The notes beneath the pieces are model-generated. The model was not told where the DNA came from, ran no database searches, and was given only the letters and a program-made list of their open reading frames with translations. Below, in pieces: positions 1-5,548 of a stretch of DNA of 7,887 nucleotides (position 1 is its first letter; every line of letters starts with the position of its first letter). Source of the stretch: Sphaerochaetaceae bacterium (GTDB lineage: Bacteria; Spirochaetota; Spirochaetia; Sphaerochaetales; Sphaerochaetaceae); contig JALNVT010000118.1 of assembly GCA_023231265.1 (NCBI GenBank), positions 1 through 7,887 of the forward strand, written 5' to 3'. A program made the position numbers and the translations under genes.

Positions 1-181
1 GATTCAAAATAACTGAACTGAGCTTTGGGGACAATCTCTTGAGTTCTTTGATCTGTTGATGATTTAAACTTTGACTTCTGGTGTCAAGTCAGTAAATAAA
101 AGTGGATAGTTCATAAATTAGATGGTAAGATAGTAAGTTTATAATGATCTTATATAAAATGAGTTAAAATTAAGGAGCTAT
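1..181. other. Upstream non-coding region of the acyltransferase gene
   Basis: No gene is supported here. The third forward frame is open from the window edge to a TGA at 57-59 (about 18 codons), followed by further stops. It could be the tail of an upstream gene, but it is too short to judge. The rest is AT-rich leader. A small hairpin is possible at 71-87 (TTGAC / GTCAA), and a 6-bp inverted repeat TAAGAT / ATCTTA lies at 126-131 and 147-152. Confidence 0.5.
140..145 (+). promoter_or_regulatory. Possible -10 element of the acyltransferase-gltS unit
   Basis: A perfect TATAAT lies 36 nt before the start codon at 182. No good -35 hexamer sits 16-18 nt upstream: the best is TTAGAT at 118-123, with two matches to consensus. 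The element lies between the arms of a 6-bp inverted repeat (126-131 / 147-152), which could be an operator or chance in AT-rich DNA. Position and -10 quality favour a promoter; the missing -35 lowers confidence. Confidence 0.4.
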
Positions 182-1366
182 ATGAAAGTAGCATTGAGAG
201 AAAAAAACCCGGCAATATTGAAGTTTGCAAAGCATACTTATGGTATTTATGCTGGGAAAAAATATAAGTTGAGTTTGGAAGATGAAAATTTGCTTGATGA
301 TATAGATGGAAAGTGCTTGCTGCTATCAAATCACTGTCATCTGTTGGATCCTGTGTTCATCTCTCTTCTATTTCCTTTTCATGTCAGATGGGTAACTGGA
401 GCATATCTCTTCAAACTGAAGCTTCTGGGCTCTCTATTGGAGAAACAGGCAAGATGCATTGCAAAGCAGCAGGGTAGATCTGACCTATCAACAATAAATG
501 AAATGAAAAAAGCATTTCAAAATGAGGAATGTGTTGGTCTGTTCCCTGAAGGTTGCAGAACTTGGGATGGAGATTTCAATCCTTTGGACAATGCAGCAAC
601 TGCAAAGCTTGTTAGAATATTTAAAGTTCCAGTTATTTTTATAAATCTTGAGGGAGCGTTTGCAAGAAAGCCAAGATGGTCAAATGTGGATAGAAAAGGT
701 CCAATTGCAGTCAAGGTAAAAAGAGTCCTGTATCCTGAAGAATTCAAACATATGAAGATTGGTGAGATAAACGATATTATAAATGAAGAATTGGGTTTCT
801 CTCATGATGCATATGAAGATAAGAATCATATACCATATAAATGCAATCATCAGGTGGAAGGACTTCAGAAGATCCTCTATATATGTCCATCATGTGGTGC
901 AATAGACACTCTTGATACATCAGGTAAAACAGCAGTTTGTACACAATGCAGCTGTGAAACAGAGATGGATGATTACTTTAAAATCAAATCTACCTCACAT
1001 AACTTCAAAACACTCCATCAATGGAGAGAGTGGGAGAAGAAGCAACTCATTGATGTTGATAGATTTAAAGAAGAGCCAGGAGTTCTTCTTCAGACCTTGA
1101 GAGATGGAAAGATGGTCGTTCTGTCAAAGAAAATAAAGGTGAGAATGGAAAACCATGCAATCATAGTGAGCTATGATGATAAGAAACTGATTTTGGATTT
1201 TGATTCAATAACATCATTGATTTTGAATGCAAAGCAGTCAATTGAATTATACCACAATGGAACACAATACAGAATTAGATTGGGTGCAGATGGCTGCTCT
1301 CTTAAATTCTTTGATTATTTTGAGAGCTATGAAATCATAAAGGAGAATCTATCAAATGGAATTTAA
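182..1366 (+). CDS. PlsC-type acyltransferase with C-terminal zinc ribbon and beta-rich domain
   Basis: The N-terminal half looks like a lysophospholipid (1-acylglycerol-3-phosphate type) acyltransferase, which transfers an acyl chain to a lysophospholipid at the inner face of the membrane. Visible motifs are the catalytic NHxxxxD at residues 50-56 (His51, Asp56) and FPEG at 121-124 followed by CRT. A four-cysteine zinc ribbon follows, with CPSC at 235-238 and CTQC at 253-256. Next comes a WREWEKK helix near 281-287 and a strand-rich segment (about 300-385) that resembles a PH- or GRAM-like fold. PlsC proteins are usually near 200-250 residues, so the 394-residue length reflects these added domains. 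The start is supported by AAGGAG at 172-177. The end overlaps the symporter gene by 11 nt. The acyl acceptor cannot be read from sequence. The acyltransferase call is firm; the function of the added domains is unknown. Confidence 0.85.
   Translation: MKVALREKNPAILKFAKHTYGIYAGKKYKLSLEDENLLDDIDGKCLLLSNHCHLLDPVFISLLFPFHVRWVTGAYLFKLKLLGSLLEKQARCIAKQQGRSDLSTINEMKKAFQNEECVGLFPEGCRTWDGDFNPLDNAATAKLVRIFKVPVIFINLEGAFARKPRWSNVDRKGPIAVKVKRVLYPEEFKHMKIGEINDIINEELGFSHDAYEDKNHIPYKCNHQVEGLQKILYICPSCGAIDTLDTSGKTAVCTQCSCETEMDDYFKIKSTSHNFKTLHQWREWEKKQLIDVDRFKEEPGVLLQTLRDGKMVVLSKKIKVRMENHAIIVSYDDKKLILDFDSITSLILNAKQSIELYHNGTQYRIRLGADGCSLKFFDYFESYEIIKENLSNGI
1339..1345 (+). promoter_or_regulatory. Ribosome binding site of the symporter gene, inside the upstream gene
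   Basis: AAAGGAG lies 10 nt before the ATG at 1356, within the last codons of the acyltransferase gene. It fixes the symporter start inside the upstream reading frame and implies coupled translation of the two genes. Confidence 0.8.
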
Positions 1367-2780
1367 TGTTTTGATTCACATTTTTATAATATCAACATTC
1401 ATGTTGATTGGAGCTCTTTTGAGAGCTAAAGTTAAATTTCTTCAGAAGTTTTTGATTCCATCATCAATTATTGGTGGCTTCTTTCTGCTTGTTTTTTACA
1501 ATGCATTTGCTCCTGCTTTGAATTTGAAAACTGATTTCCTTGGAGCACTTGTCTATCATCTGCTGAATATAACATTCATAGCGATGATGCTGAGAATATA
1601 TCCAAAAGATGGATCAAACAAAGTATCTAGGGCAGTGAAGCAGACAACAGTTGCCATAATTGGTCAGTATGGACTTCAGGTGACCTTTGCATTGATTGCC
1701 GTTATAATATTGAGCAAGACAGTCTTTCCAGATCTGTTCTTATCGATTGCATACACACTTCCTCTAGGATTTGAACTTGGACCAGGGCAGGCTTATTCAA
1801 TGAGTGTGATCTGGGAACCTCTTGGTTTTGTTGGTGCTTCATCTGTTGGACTGACAATGGCTGCATTTGGTTTCATAATTGGATCTATTGGTGGTGTTAT
1901 TCTTATAAACATTGCAATAAGTCGTGGATGGATGACTCAAGAGCAGATTGATAGAATCAGATGCAGTGATACACAGACAGGTTTCATCTCAAAGAATCAG
2001 AGTGAAGGATCAAAGCTCACAACAAACAGTGAATCAATTGATACACTGACTTATCATCTGGCTTTGATATTCTTTACATACTTTTTGAGCTGGGTCTTTT
2101 TGGTAGGCGTGGAGAAACTGCTCTCATTGATTGGTCCCATCGGTCTTGAACTTGCAAACAGCTTCTGGGGAATCAACTTTGTATTCTCTGCTTTGATTGC
2201 TCTTGCCGTCAGAAGAGTAATAGAGAGGGTTGGACTTTCAACAAGCATAGATAATGGTACTTTAAACAGAGTTGTAGGCTTCAGTGTTGATACCACAGTA
2301 TGTGCATCTCTAGGTGCAATAAGCATAATAGCTCTGGCCAGTTACTGGGGTGTTGTGATCACTTTGATACTGATTGGAATTGTAATCACAGTATTCATTC
2401 TGCCAGCATATTCGAGTAGATTGTTTGATGATCATCAGTTCTACAGAACTCTGTTGGTCTTCGGTGCATCAACAGGAACACTTCCAACTGGACTTGCATT
2501 GCTTAGAATTGTAGATCCTAATTTTGAGACACCTGTTGCAAAGGATTATGCATTGGCAACTGGAATTGTATTGCCTTTTGCAATACCAATTATATTGACA
2601 GTGAATCTTCCGGCCAAGACCTATGCTACAGGAGATAATAGATATCTTTATATAGCACTCGGTGTGGCAGTGATATATCTGATTGGATTTTTAATCACTT
2701 ATACCATAATGTCCAACAAAAAAGCTTGGAAGGATAAATCAAAATTCTTTTACGTCTCAAAAGATAAAAGAAATCTATAA
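1356..2780 (+). CDS. Sodium/glutamate symporter, GltS family
   Basis: This is a polytopic inner-membrane protein of 474 residues that I read as a GltS-family secondary transporter, predicted to import glutamate or a related dicarboxylate with sodium. About eleven hydrophobic segments are visible, including near 5-22, 33-52, 66-82, 97-120, 160-188, 234-256, 268-286, 316-350, 400-416 and 430-450. Family-like signatures are IPSSIIGG at 34-41 and two glycine-rich re-entrant-type motifs, GFELGPGQAYS at 138-148 and GASTGTLPTGLALL at 370-383. A polar linker at about 190-230 separates the two halves, as expected for an inverted-repeat transporter. The 474 residues are longer than the roughly 400 of E. 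coli GltS, through the linker and a lysine-rich tail. The start has a good Shine-Dalgarno at 1339-1345. The substrate is inferred from the family and could differ. Confidence 0.75.
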   Translation: MEFNVLIHIFIISTFMLIGALLRAKVKFLQKFLIPSSIIGGFFLLVFYNAFAPALNLKTDFLGALVYHLLNITFIAMMLRIYPKDGSNKVSRAVKQTTVAIIGQYGLQVTFALIAVIILSKTVFPDLFLSIAYTLPLGFELGPGQAYSMSVIWEPLGFVGASSVGLTMAAFGFIIGSIGGVILINIAISRGWMTQEQIDRIRCSDTQTGFISKNQSEGSKLTTNSESIDTLTYHLALIFFTYFLSWVFLVGVEKLLSLIGPIGLELANSFWGINFVFSALIALAVRRVIERVGLSTSIDNGTLNRVVGFSVDTTVCASLGAISIIALASYWGVVITLILIGIVITVFILPAYSSRLFDDHQFYRTLLVFGASTGTLPTGLALLRIVDPNFETPVAKDYALATGIVLPFAIPIILTVNLPAKTYATGDNRYLYIALGVAVIYLIGFLITYTIMSNKKAWKDKSKFFYVSKDKRNL

Positions 2781-2800
2781 TGGTGATCATAGCGCAGTGG

Positions 2801-2832
2801 CTCATCTGATGATATTACAATAATATGATGAG
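2801..2832 (+). repeat. Bulged hairpin after the symporter gene
   Basis: CTCATC (2801-2806) and ATATTA (2812-2817) pair with TAATAT (2821-2826) and GATGAG (2827-2832), giving twelve base pairs with a 5-nt bulge (2807-2811) and a CAA loop. No T-run follows directly. It begins 20 nt after the symporter stop, so it could be an mRNA 3'-end stabiliser or part of a compound terminator. Confidence 0.5.
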
Positions 2833-2864
2833 TCAAATTGATGGGTTGAGATTCAACTGAATTG

Positions 2865-2905
2865 GAAGAGAGGATGGTGTTCAACACTGTCTTCTTTTCT
2901 ATTTT
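2865..2905 (+). terminator. Probable intrinsic terminator of the acyltransferase-symporter unit
   Basis: GAAGA (2865-2869) pairs with TCTTC (2890-2894). An inner stem, GTGT (2877-2880) with ACAC (2884-2887), is extended by two G-T wobbles. A T-rich tract with one C and one A follows (2895-2905). A 5-nt bulge on the left arm makes the stem imperfect, so confidence is moderate. Confidence 0.5.
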
Positions 2906-3089
2906 ACAGAAGCTCTGTTGATAATCAAAATTATTTTATTTATTATGAAAGATGATTGCATGAGGTACTTAATTTTGCTTGCAATATATAATGAATTTTG
3001 TATGGTATATTAAAGATTCAATAAAAAAGTTATATGATTATTTATTGATTTTATATCTAAAATAGAATGTTTTATAAGAGAATTTTTAA
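2906..3089. other. AT-rich spacer with no supported gene
   Basis: I see no gene in this stretch. A 22-codon frame at 2945-3013 lacks a ribosome binding site. An 8-bp inverted repeat TCAATAAA / TTTATTGA lies at 3018-3025 and 3041-3048. It is downstream of the minus-strand tRNA-Thr and could help end that transcript, but no T-run follows it on that strand. No clear terminator for the tRNA is visible. Confidence 0.5.
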
Positions 3090-3161
3090 AGCCAAAAGTC
3101 GGATTCGAACCGACGACCTACTCTTTACGAGAGAGTTGCTCTACCCCTGAGCTATTCTGGC
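3090..3161 (-). tRNA. tRNA-Thr, anticodon CGT
   Basis: A full cloverleaf can be folded on the minus strand. The acceptor GCCAGAA pairs with TTTTGGC (one G-T), the D stem is GCTC/GAGC, the anticodon stem ACTCT/AGAGT, the variable loop AGGTC and the T stem GTCGG/CCGAC around TTCGAAT. The anticodon loop CTCGTAA gives CGT, reading the threonine codon ACG. The discriminator is T and no CCA is encoded, so a CCA-adding enzyme must finish it. U36 and A37 make it an expected substrate for the t6A modification made by TsaD, whose gene lies nearby on the other strand. It is transcribed divergently from the downstream operon. Confidence 0.95.
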
Positions 3162-3174
3162 ACCACACTGATTG

Positions 3175-3203
3175 AAGATACTTTAAAACTTTTAATTTTT
3201 CAA
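3175..3203 (-). promoter_or_regulatory. Promoter of tRNA-Thr
   Basis: On the minus strand a -35 TTGAAA (3198-3203, five of six matches) and a -10 TATCTT (3175-3180, four of six) are separated by exactly 17 nt. The -10 ends 13 nt before the mature tRNA 5' end, leaving a short leader for RNase P. Spacing and position make this a convincing sigma70-type promoter. Confidence 0.65.
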
Positions 3204-3259
3204 TCCCTAAAATTGCATAAAATCCTATTTCTGCATTTCTTTTTTCTTTTATTTTCAAT

Positions 3260-3289
3260 GAAATATCTTTATTTTTTTTGAGATATTTC
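3260..3289. repeat. 9-bp inverted repeat in the divergent gap
   Basis: GAAATATCT (3260-3268) and AGATATTTC (3281-3289) are perfect inverted copies separated by 12 nt of mostly T. The repeat lies between the tRNA-Thr promoter and the start of the tsaD-apt operon, where an operator could affect either side. Its T-rich interior and AT content mean chance is possible. Confidence 0.45.
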
Positions 3290-3309
3290 GCCACTTTTAG
3301 TCTTTTTTA

Positions 3310-3338
3310 TTGCCTTAAATGATAAAAACATGTAGATT
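3310..3338 (+). promoter_or_regulatory. Candidate promoter of the tsaD-apt operon
   Basis: TTGCCT (3310-3315) and TAGATT (3333-3338) each match four of six consensus positions and are 17 nt apart. The predicted transcription start falls at or next to the ATG at 3345, so the first mRNA would be leaderless or nearly so. This fits the absence of a Shine-Dalgarno before that ATG. The hexamers are imperfect. Confidence 0.4.
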
Positions 3339-3344
3339 AGCATT

Positions 3345-3653
3345 ATGAGAAAAATACAAACACGACAAATTAAAGTAAATAAACTTCCAGTAAGCAATGA
3401 ACTTATTATGTATTCTCATTTCGAGACTCCAAGGGAGCTTGCAAATGTAGCAGAAGTATGGGATGAAGAAGTTGCGGATTTTTATATGGATTTATTTCCA
3501 GAATCTTTAAATTTGGGCGCTAATATCTCTGATTTACAGCAAAGAGCTGAACTTGAAGCTTACACTGGAATGCACAATGTAACAGCATTTCTTCATTTCT
3601 TAGATGGAATGATGCAAGATGGTGAGACATTAGAAGACGACGAGGAAGATTAA
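3345..3653 (+). CDS. Unrecognised 102-residue acidic protein upstream of tsaD
   Basis: I do not recognise this protein. It has a basic N-terminus (five Lys/Arg in the first 13 residues), a probably helical middle with acidic and aromatic residues (about 28-52), a leucine- and alanine-containing helix near 62-90, and a very acidic tail (GETLEDDEED at 93-102). There is no signal peptide, membrane segment or cysteine, so it should be a soluble cytoplasmic protein. The frame is intact, ends in tandem TAA codons and lies only 7 nt before tsaD, which supports a real gene in the same operon. No Shine-Dalgarno precedes the ATG; the nearest candidate promoter would start transcription at about the ATG. 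Its position suggests, but does not show, a link to tRNA modification or purine salvage. Confidence 0.7.
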   Translation: MRKIQTRQIKVNKLPVSNELIMYSHFETPRELANVAEVWDEEVADFYMDLFPESLNLGANISDLQQRAELEAYTGMHNVTAFLHFLDGMMQDGETLEDDEED

Positions 3654-3660
3654 TAAATAT

Positions 3661-4677
3661 ATGTATGTACTAGGGATTGAAACATCTTGTGATGAATGCA
3701 GTGCTGCTATCGTAGAAGATGGAAGAAACATATTAAGTAATGTTGTAGCAACTCAAATAGAACTTCACAAACCTTATGAAGGTGTTGTTCCTGAACTTGC
3801 AAGCAGATTACACACAGAATGGATAGATCAAGTTGTTCTTGCCGCTATAAACCAGGCAGGAATAACAAAGGAAGACATTGACGCAGTAGCAGTCACAAAC
3901 AGACCAGGACTTCTTGGTTCTCTGTTGGTAGGTGTTAACTTTGCCAAAGGGCTTGCAGCCAGTCTTGATGTACCTTTTATTACAATCGACCATATTAGAG
4001 CTCATTTATATGCCTCTCAGATAGAGAACCCACAGGAATATCCTTATTTAGGTATATTGGTATCTGGTGGTCATACAGTTATCTGCAAGGTTAAAGGTTA
4101 TGATGAAGTAGAGGTAATGGGAACCACTATTGATGATGCGATTGGAGAAGCTTTTGATAAAGTTGCAAAACACTATGGACTTGGTTATCCAGGTGGTGTT
4201 GTTATAGACAGATTGTCTAAAAATGGTAACAACAAAGCTTTCTTATTTCCAGGACCAACAATCAATGGTGAGGGACATGAATATGATATTTCCTATTCAG
4301 GATTGAAAACAGCAGTAATAAATCAGCTGGACAAATTCTGGGATGGAGAATCTGAGAAGTCCCAAGAAAACATTGCAGCAAGTTTTCAACGAGCTGCTGT
4401 AAATGTATTGATGAAACGAATTAGGCTTGCATTGAAAGACACCGGACTCAAAAGAGTTTCTGCAGGTGGTGGAGTTGCGGCCAATAGTTTGTTACGAAGT
4501 GAACTTAAAGCTCTCGAGAAAGGTGGTTATTCTGTAACTTTCCCTTCTCTTAAGCTATGTACAGATAATGGTGCTATGATTGCAGGGCTTGCTTATAGAT
4601 ACTTACAGGACGGAGTCAGAGATGATTTCAATGTAACTGCCAGTGCGCGAGTGAGTGCTTTCAAAAAGAACCAATAA
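3661..4677 (+). CDS. tsaD: tRNA threonylcarbamoyladenosine transferase TsaD
   Basis: TsaD (formerly Gcp/YgjD) transfers the threonylcarbamoyl group from threonylcarbamoyl-AMP to A37 of tRNAs that read ANN codons, working with TsaB and TsaE in the cytoplasm. The 338 residues match the usual family length. Clear motifs are IETSCDE at 6-12, VVPELASR at 42-49, the metal-binding HxxxH (His111, His115), LVSGGHT at 133-139, TIDDAIGEAFDK at 156-167, YSGLKTA at 212-218, SAGGGVAAN at 267-275 and CTDNGAM at 300-306 with metal ligand Asp302. The gene starts 7 nt after the small acidic protein. The only Shine-Dalgarno-like sequence, AGGA at 3643-3646, lies 14 nt upstream inside that gene, so translation may depend on coupling. 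The conserved N-terminus confirms the start. apt follows after 15 nt. Confidence 0.97.
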   Translation: MYVLGIETSCDECSAAIVEDGRNILSNVVATQIELHKPYEGVVPELASRLHTEWIDQVVLAAINQAGITKEDIDAVAVTNRPGLLGSLLVGVNFAKGLAASLDVPFITIDHIRAHLYASQIENPQEYPYLGILVSGGHTVICKVKGYDEVEVMGTTIDDAIGEAFDKVAKHYGLGYPGGVVIDRLSKNGNNKAFLFPGPTINGEGHEYDISYSGLKTAVINQLDKFWDGESEKSQENIAASFQRAAVNVLMKRIRLALKDTGLKRVSAGGGVAANSLLRSELKALEKGGYSVTFPSLKLCTDNGAMIAGLAYRYLQDGVRDDFNVTASARVSAFKKNQ

Positions 4678-4692
4678 AATGAGGAGATACTG

Positions 4693-5226
4693 ATGACTAC
4701 TTCCTATGATTTAGACGCAGCCATAAGAAAGGTGCCTGATTTTCCTAAAAAGGGAATTTTATTTTTTGATATTACAGGTATTTTAGAACAACCTGAAGCA
4801 TTTCGATATTGCATAGATGCTTTGTACGATAAATATAAAGATAAGCATATTGATAGAATTGCATGCATTGAAGCAAGAGGGTTTATTTTTGGAGCACCAT
4901 TAGCAGTTAAAATGGGCGTTCCTCTTGTACTTGTAAGAAAGAAAGGTAAATTACCTGGAAAAACTCATGAACAATCATTTGAATTGGAATATGGCACAGA
5001 TACAGTATGTATCCAAGATGTTGATATCAGAGATGGTGACAACTTTTTAGTTCTTGATGATTTAGTTGCAACTGGTGGTACAGTAGCTGCTGCTTGTGAT
5101 ATAATTGAACGTAATGGTGGAACTATTGAAGCAATCAGCGGAATTATTGGACTACCTTTTCTCGGCTACGAGAAGGTTTTAGAGCCACACAAAGTTGATG
5201 TTTTGGTTACTTATAACGCTGAATAA
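4693..5226 (+). CDS. apt: Adenine phosphoribosyltransferase
   Basis: Apt makes AMP from adenine and PRPP in purine salvage, in the cytoplasm and usually as a dimer. The 177 residues are normal length. Family signatures are VPDFPKKGILF at 14-24, EARGFIFG at 60-67, VRKKGKLPG at 81-89, the flexible-loop LEYGTD at 98-103 and the PRPP-binding LVLDDLVATGGT at 119-130 with Asp122 and Asp123. The usual Arg of the FRDIT motif is Phe25 here (LFFDIT); from memory, spirochaete enzymes such as that of Borrelia also carry an aromatic residue there. A strong GAGGAG at 4681-4686 sits 6 nt before the ATG. The 15-nt gap after tsaD suggests one operon. A long hairpin directly after the stop probably marks the operon end. 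Confidence 0.96.
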   Translation: MTTSYDLDAAIRKVPDFPKKGILFFDITGILEQPEAFRYCIDALYDKYKDKHIDRIACIEARGFIFGAPLAVKMGVPLVLVRKKGKLPGKTHEQSFELEYGTDTVCIQDVDIRDGDNFLVLDDLVATGGTVAAACDIIERNGGTIEAISGIIGLPFLGYEKVLEPHKVDVLVTYNAE

Positions 5227-5297
5227 TGAATGATTAGGTTTGCAAAATTTATTTTTTTTGCATAAATTTTGTAAACCATATTGACAATAATCATTCA
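5227..5297. repeat. Nested inverted repeat between apt and the tRNA operon
   Basis: An outer perfect 10-bp repeat, TGAATGATTA (5227-5236) and TAATCATTCA (5288-5297), encloses an inner near-perfect 16-bp stem (5237-5252 with 5262-5277, one G-T pair). Together they form a 26-bp stem interrupted by a 10-nt one-sided bulge (5278-5287). The bulge holds the perfect -35 hexamer TTGACA of the tRNA promoter, and the outer right arm lies in the promoter spacer. Confidence 0.8.
5237..5277 (+). terminator. Long AT-rich hairpin after apt, possible terminator
   Basis: A 16-bp stem (GGTTTGCAAAATTTAT with ATAAATTTTGTAAACC, one G-T pair) closes a 9-nt loop that contains seven T residues. It begins 10 nt after the apt stop. 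No T-run follows the stem, so it is not a canonical intrinsic terminator and may instead protect the mRNA 3' end. A shorter alternative, TGCAAAA with TTTTGCA (5241-5247 / 5256-5262), is also possible. Confidence 0.4.
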
Positions 5298-5309
5298 ATT
5301 TCATATATT
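5281..5309 (+). promoter_or_regulatory. Strong promoter of the tRNA-Gln/tRNA-Glu operon
   Basis: A perfect -35 TTGACA (5281-5286) and a -10 TATATT (5304-5309, five of six) are separated by the optimal 17 nt. Transcription should start near 5316, about 13 nt before the tRNA-Gln 5' end. This is the best promoter in the window. Confidence 0.85.
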
Positions 5310-5328
5310 ACCACACGTGATTTGTGAT

Positions 5329-5399
5329 TGGGATATAGTGTAATGGTAACACTGCAGATTCTGGTTCTGCCTTTGGGGGTTCGAATCCCTCTATCCCAG
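5329..5399 (+). tRNA. tRNA-Gln, anticodon CTG
   Basis: The cloverleaf has acceptor TGGGATA with TATCCCA, D stem GTGT/ACAC, anticodon stem GCAGA/TCTGC and T stem GGGGG/CCCTC (one G-T) around TTCGAAT. The anticodon loop TTCTGGT gives CTG, reading CAG. U1 paired with A72 is typical of glutamine tRNAs. The discriminator is G and the next bases are CTA, so CCA is added after transcription. It is the first gene of a two-tRNA transcript, 11 nt before tRNA-Glu. Confidence 0.95.
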
Positions 5400-5410
5400 C
5401 TATTAAAGTC

Positions 5411-5482
5411 GGTCCCTTCGTCTAACGGTTAGGACGAAAGATTCTCAGTCTTTAAATAGGGGTTCGATTCCCCTAGGGACTA
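5411..5482 (+). tRNA. tRNA-Glu, anticodon CTC
   Basis: The acceptor GGTCCCT pairs with AGGGACT, which places a G-T wobble at the terminal 1-72 pair. The other arms are D stem GTCT/GGAC, anticodon stem AAAGA/TCTTT and T stem AGGGG/CCCCT around TTCGATT. The anticodon loop TTCTCAG gives CTC, reading GAG. The discriminator is A and no CCA is encoded. It shares the promoter and terminator of tRNA-Gln. Confidence 0.94.
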
Positions 5483-5491
5483 TAAAGTTAG

Positions 5492-5520
5492 GCAGCCACT
5501 TATATGGTTGCTTTTTTTTT
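5492..5520 (+). terminator. Intrinsic terminator of the tRNA operon
   Basis: GCAGCCA (5492-5498) pairs with TGGTTGC (5505-5511) through seven base pairs with one G-T, a 6-nt loop CTTATA, and nine consecutive T residues (5512-5520). It lies 10 nt after tRNA-Glu. Confidence 0.92.
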
Positions 5521-5534
5521 GCTAAAATAATTAT

Positions 5535-5539
5535 AAGGA
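5535..5539 (+). promoter_or_regulatory. Ribosome binding site of the ABC-F gene
   Basis: AAGGA ends 9 nt before the ATG at 5549. Only 28 nt separate the tRNA terminator from this start codon. A possible -10 TAAAAT lies at 5523-5528, but no acceptable -35 is visible, since the -35 position falls inside the terminator. The ABC-F gene may therefore rely on terminator read-through or a weak promoter. Confidence 0.7.
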
Positions 5540-5548
5540 CAAAAAATA

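Noticed and set aside
71..90. Small palindromes TTGAC/GTCAA and GACTT/AAGTC, with a perfect TTGACA on the minus strand
   Set aside because: The stems are only 5 bp and mutually exclusive. The minus-strand -35 lacks a good -10 and leads to no gene in view.
912..1366. Short open frame overlapping the zinc-ribbon part of the acyltransferase gene, suggesting a possible frameshift
   Set aside because: The main frame runs intact from the catalytic motifs through all four zinc cysteines to the stop, so no frameshift is needed.
2054..2326. 90-residue minus-strand frame inside the symporter gene
   Set aside because: It is antisense to transmembrane segments of a recognised family and has no independent support.
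2945..3013. 22-codon frame in the spacer upstream of tRNA-Thr
   Set aside because: It has no ribosome binding site or promoter, and its composition matches the AT-rich background.
3162..3165. CCA-like bases beside the tRNA-Thr gene
   Set aside because: They lie at the 5' side of the minus-strand tRNA, so they are not an encoded 3' CCA.
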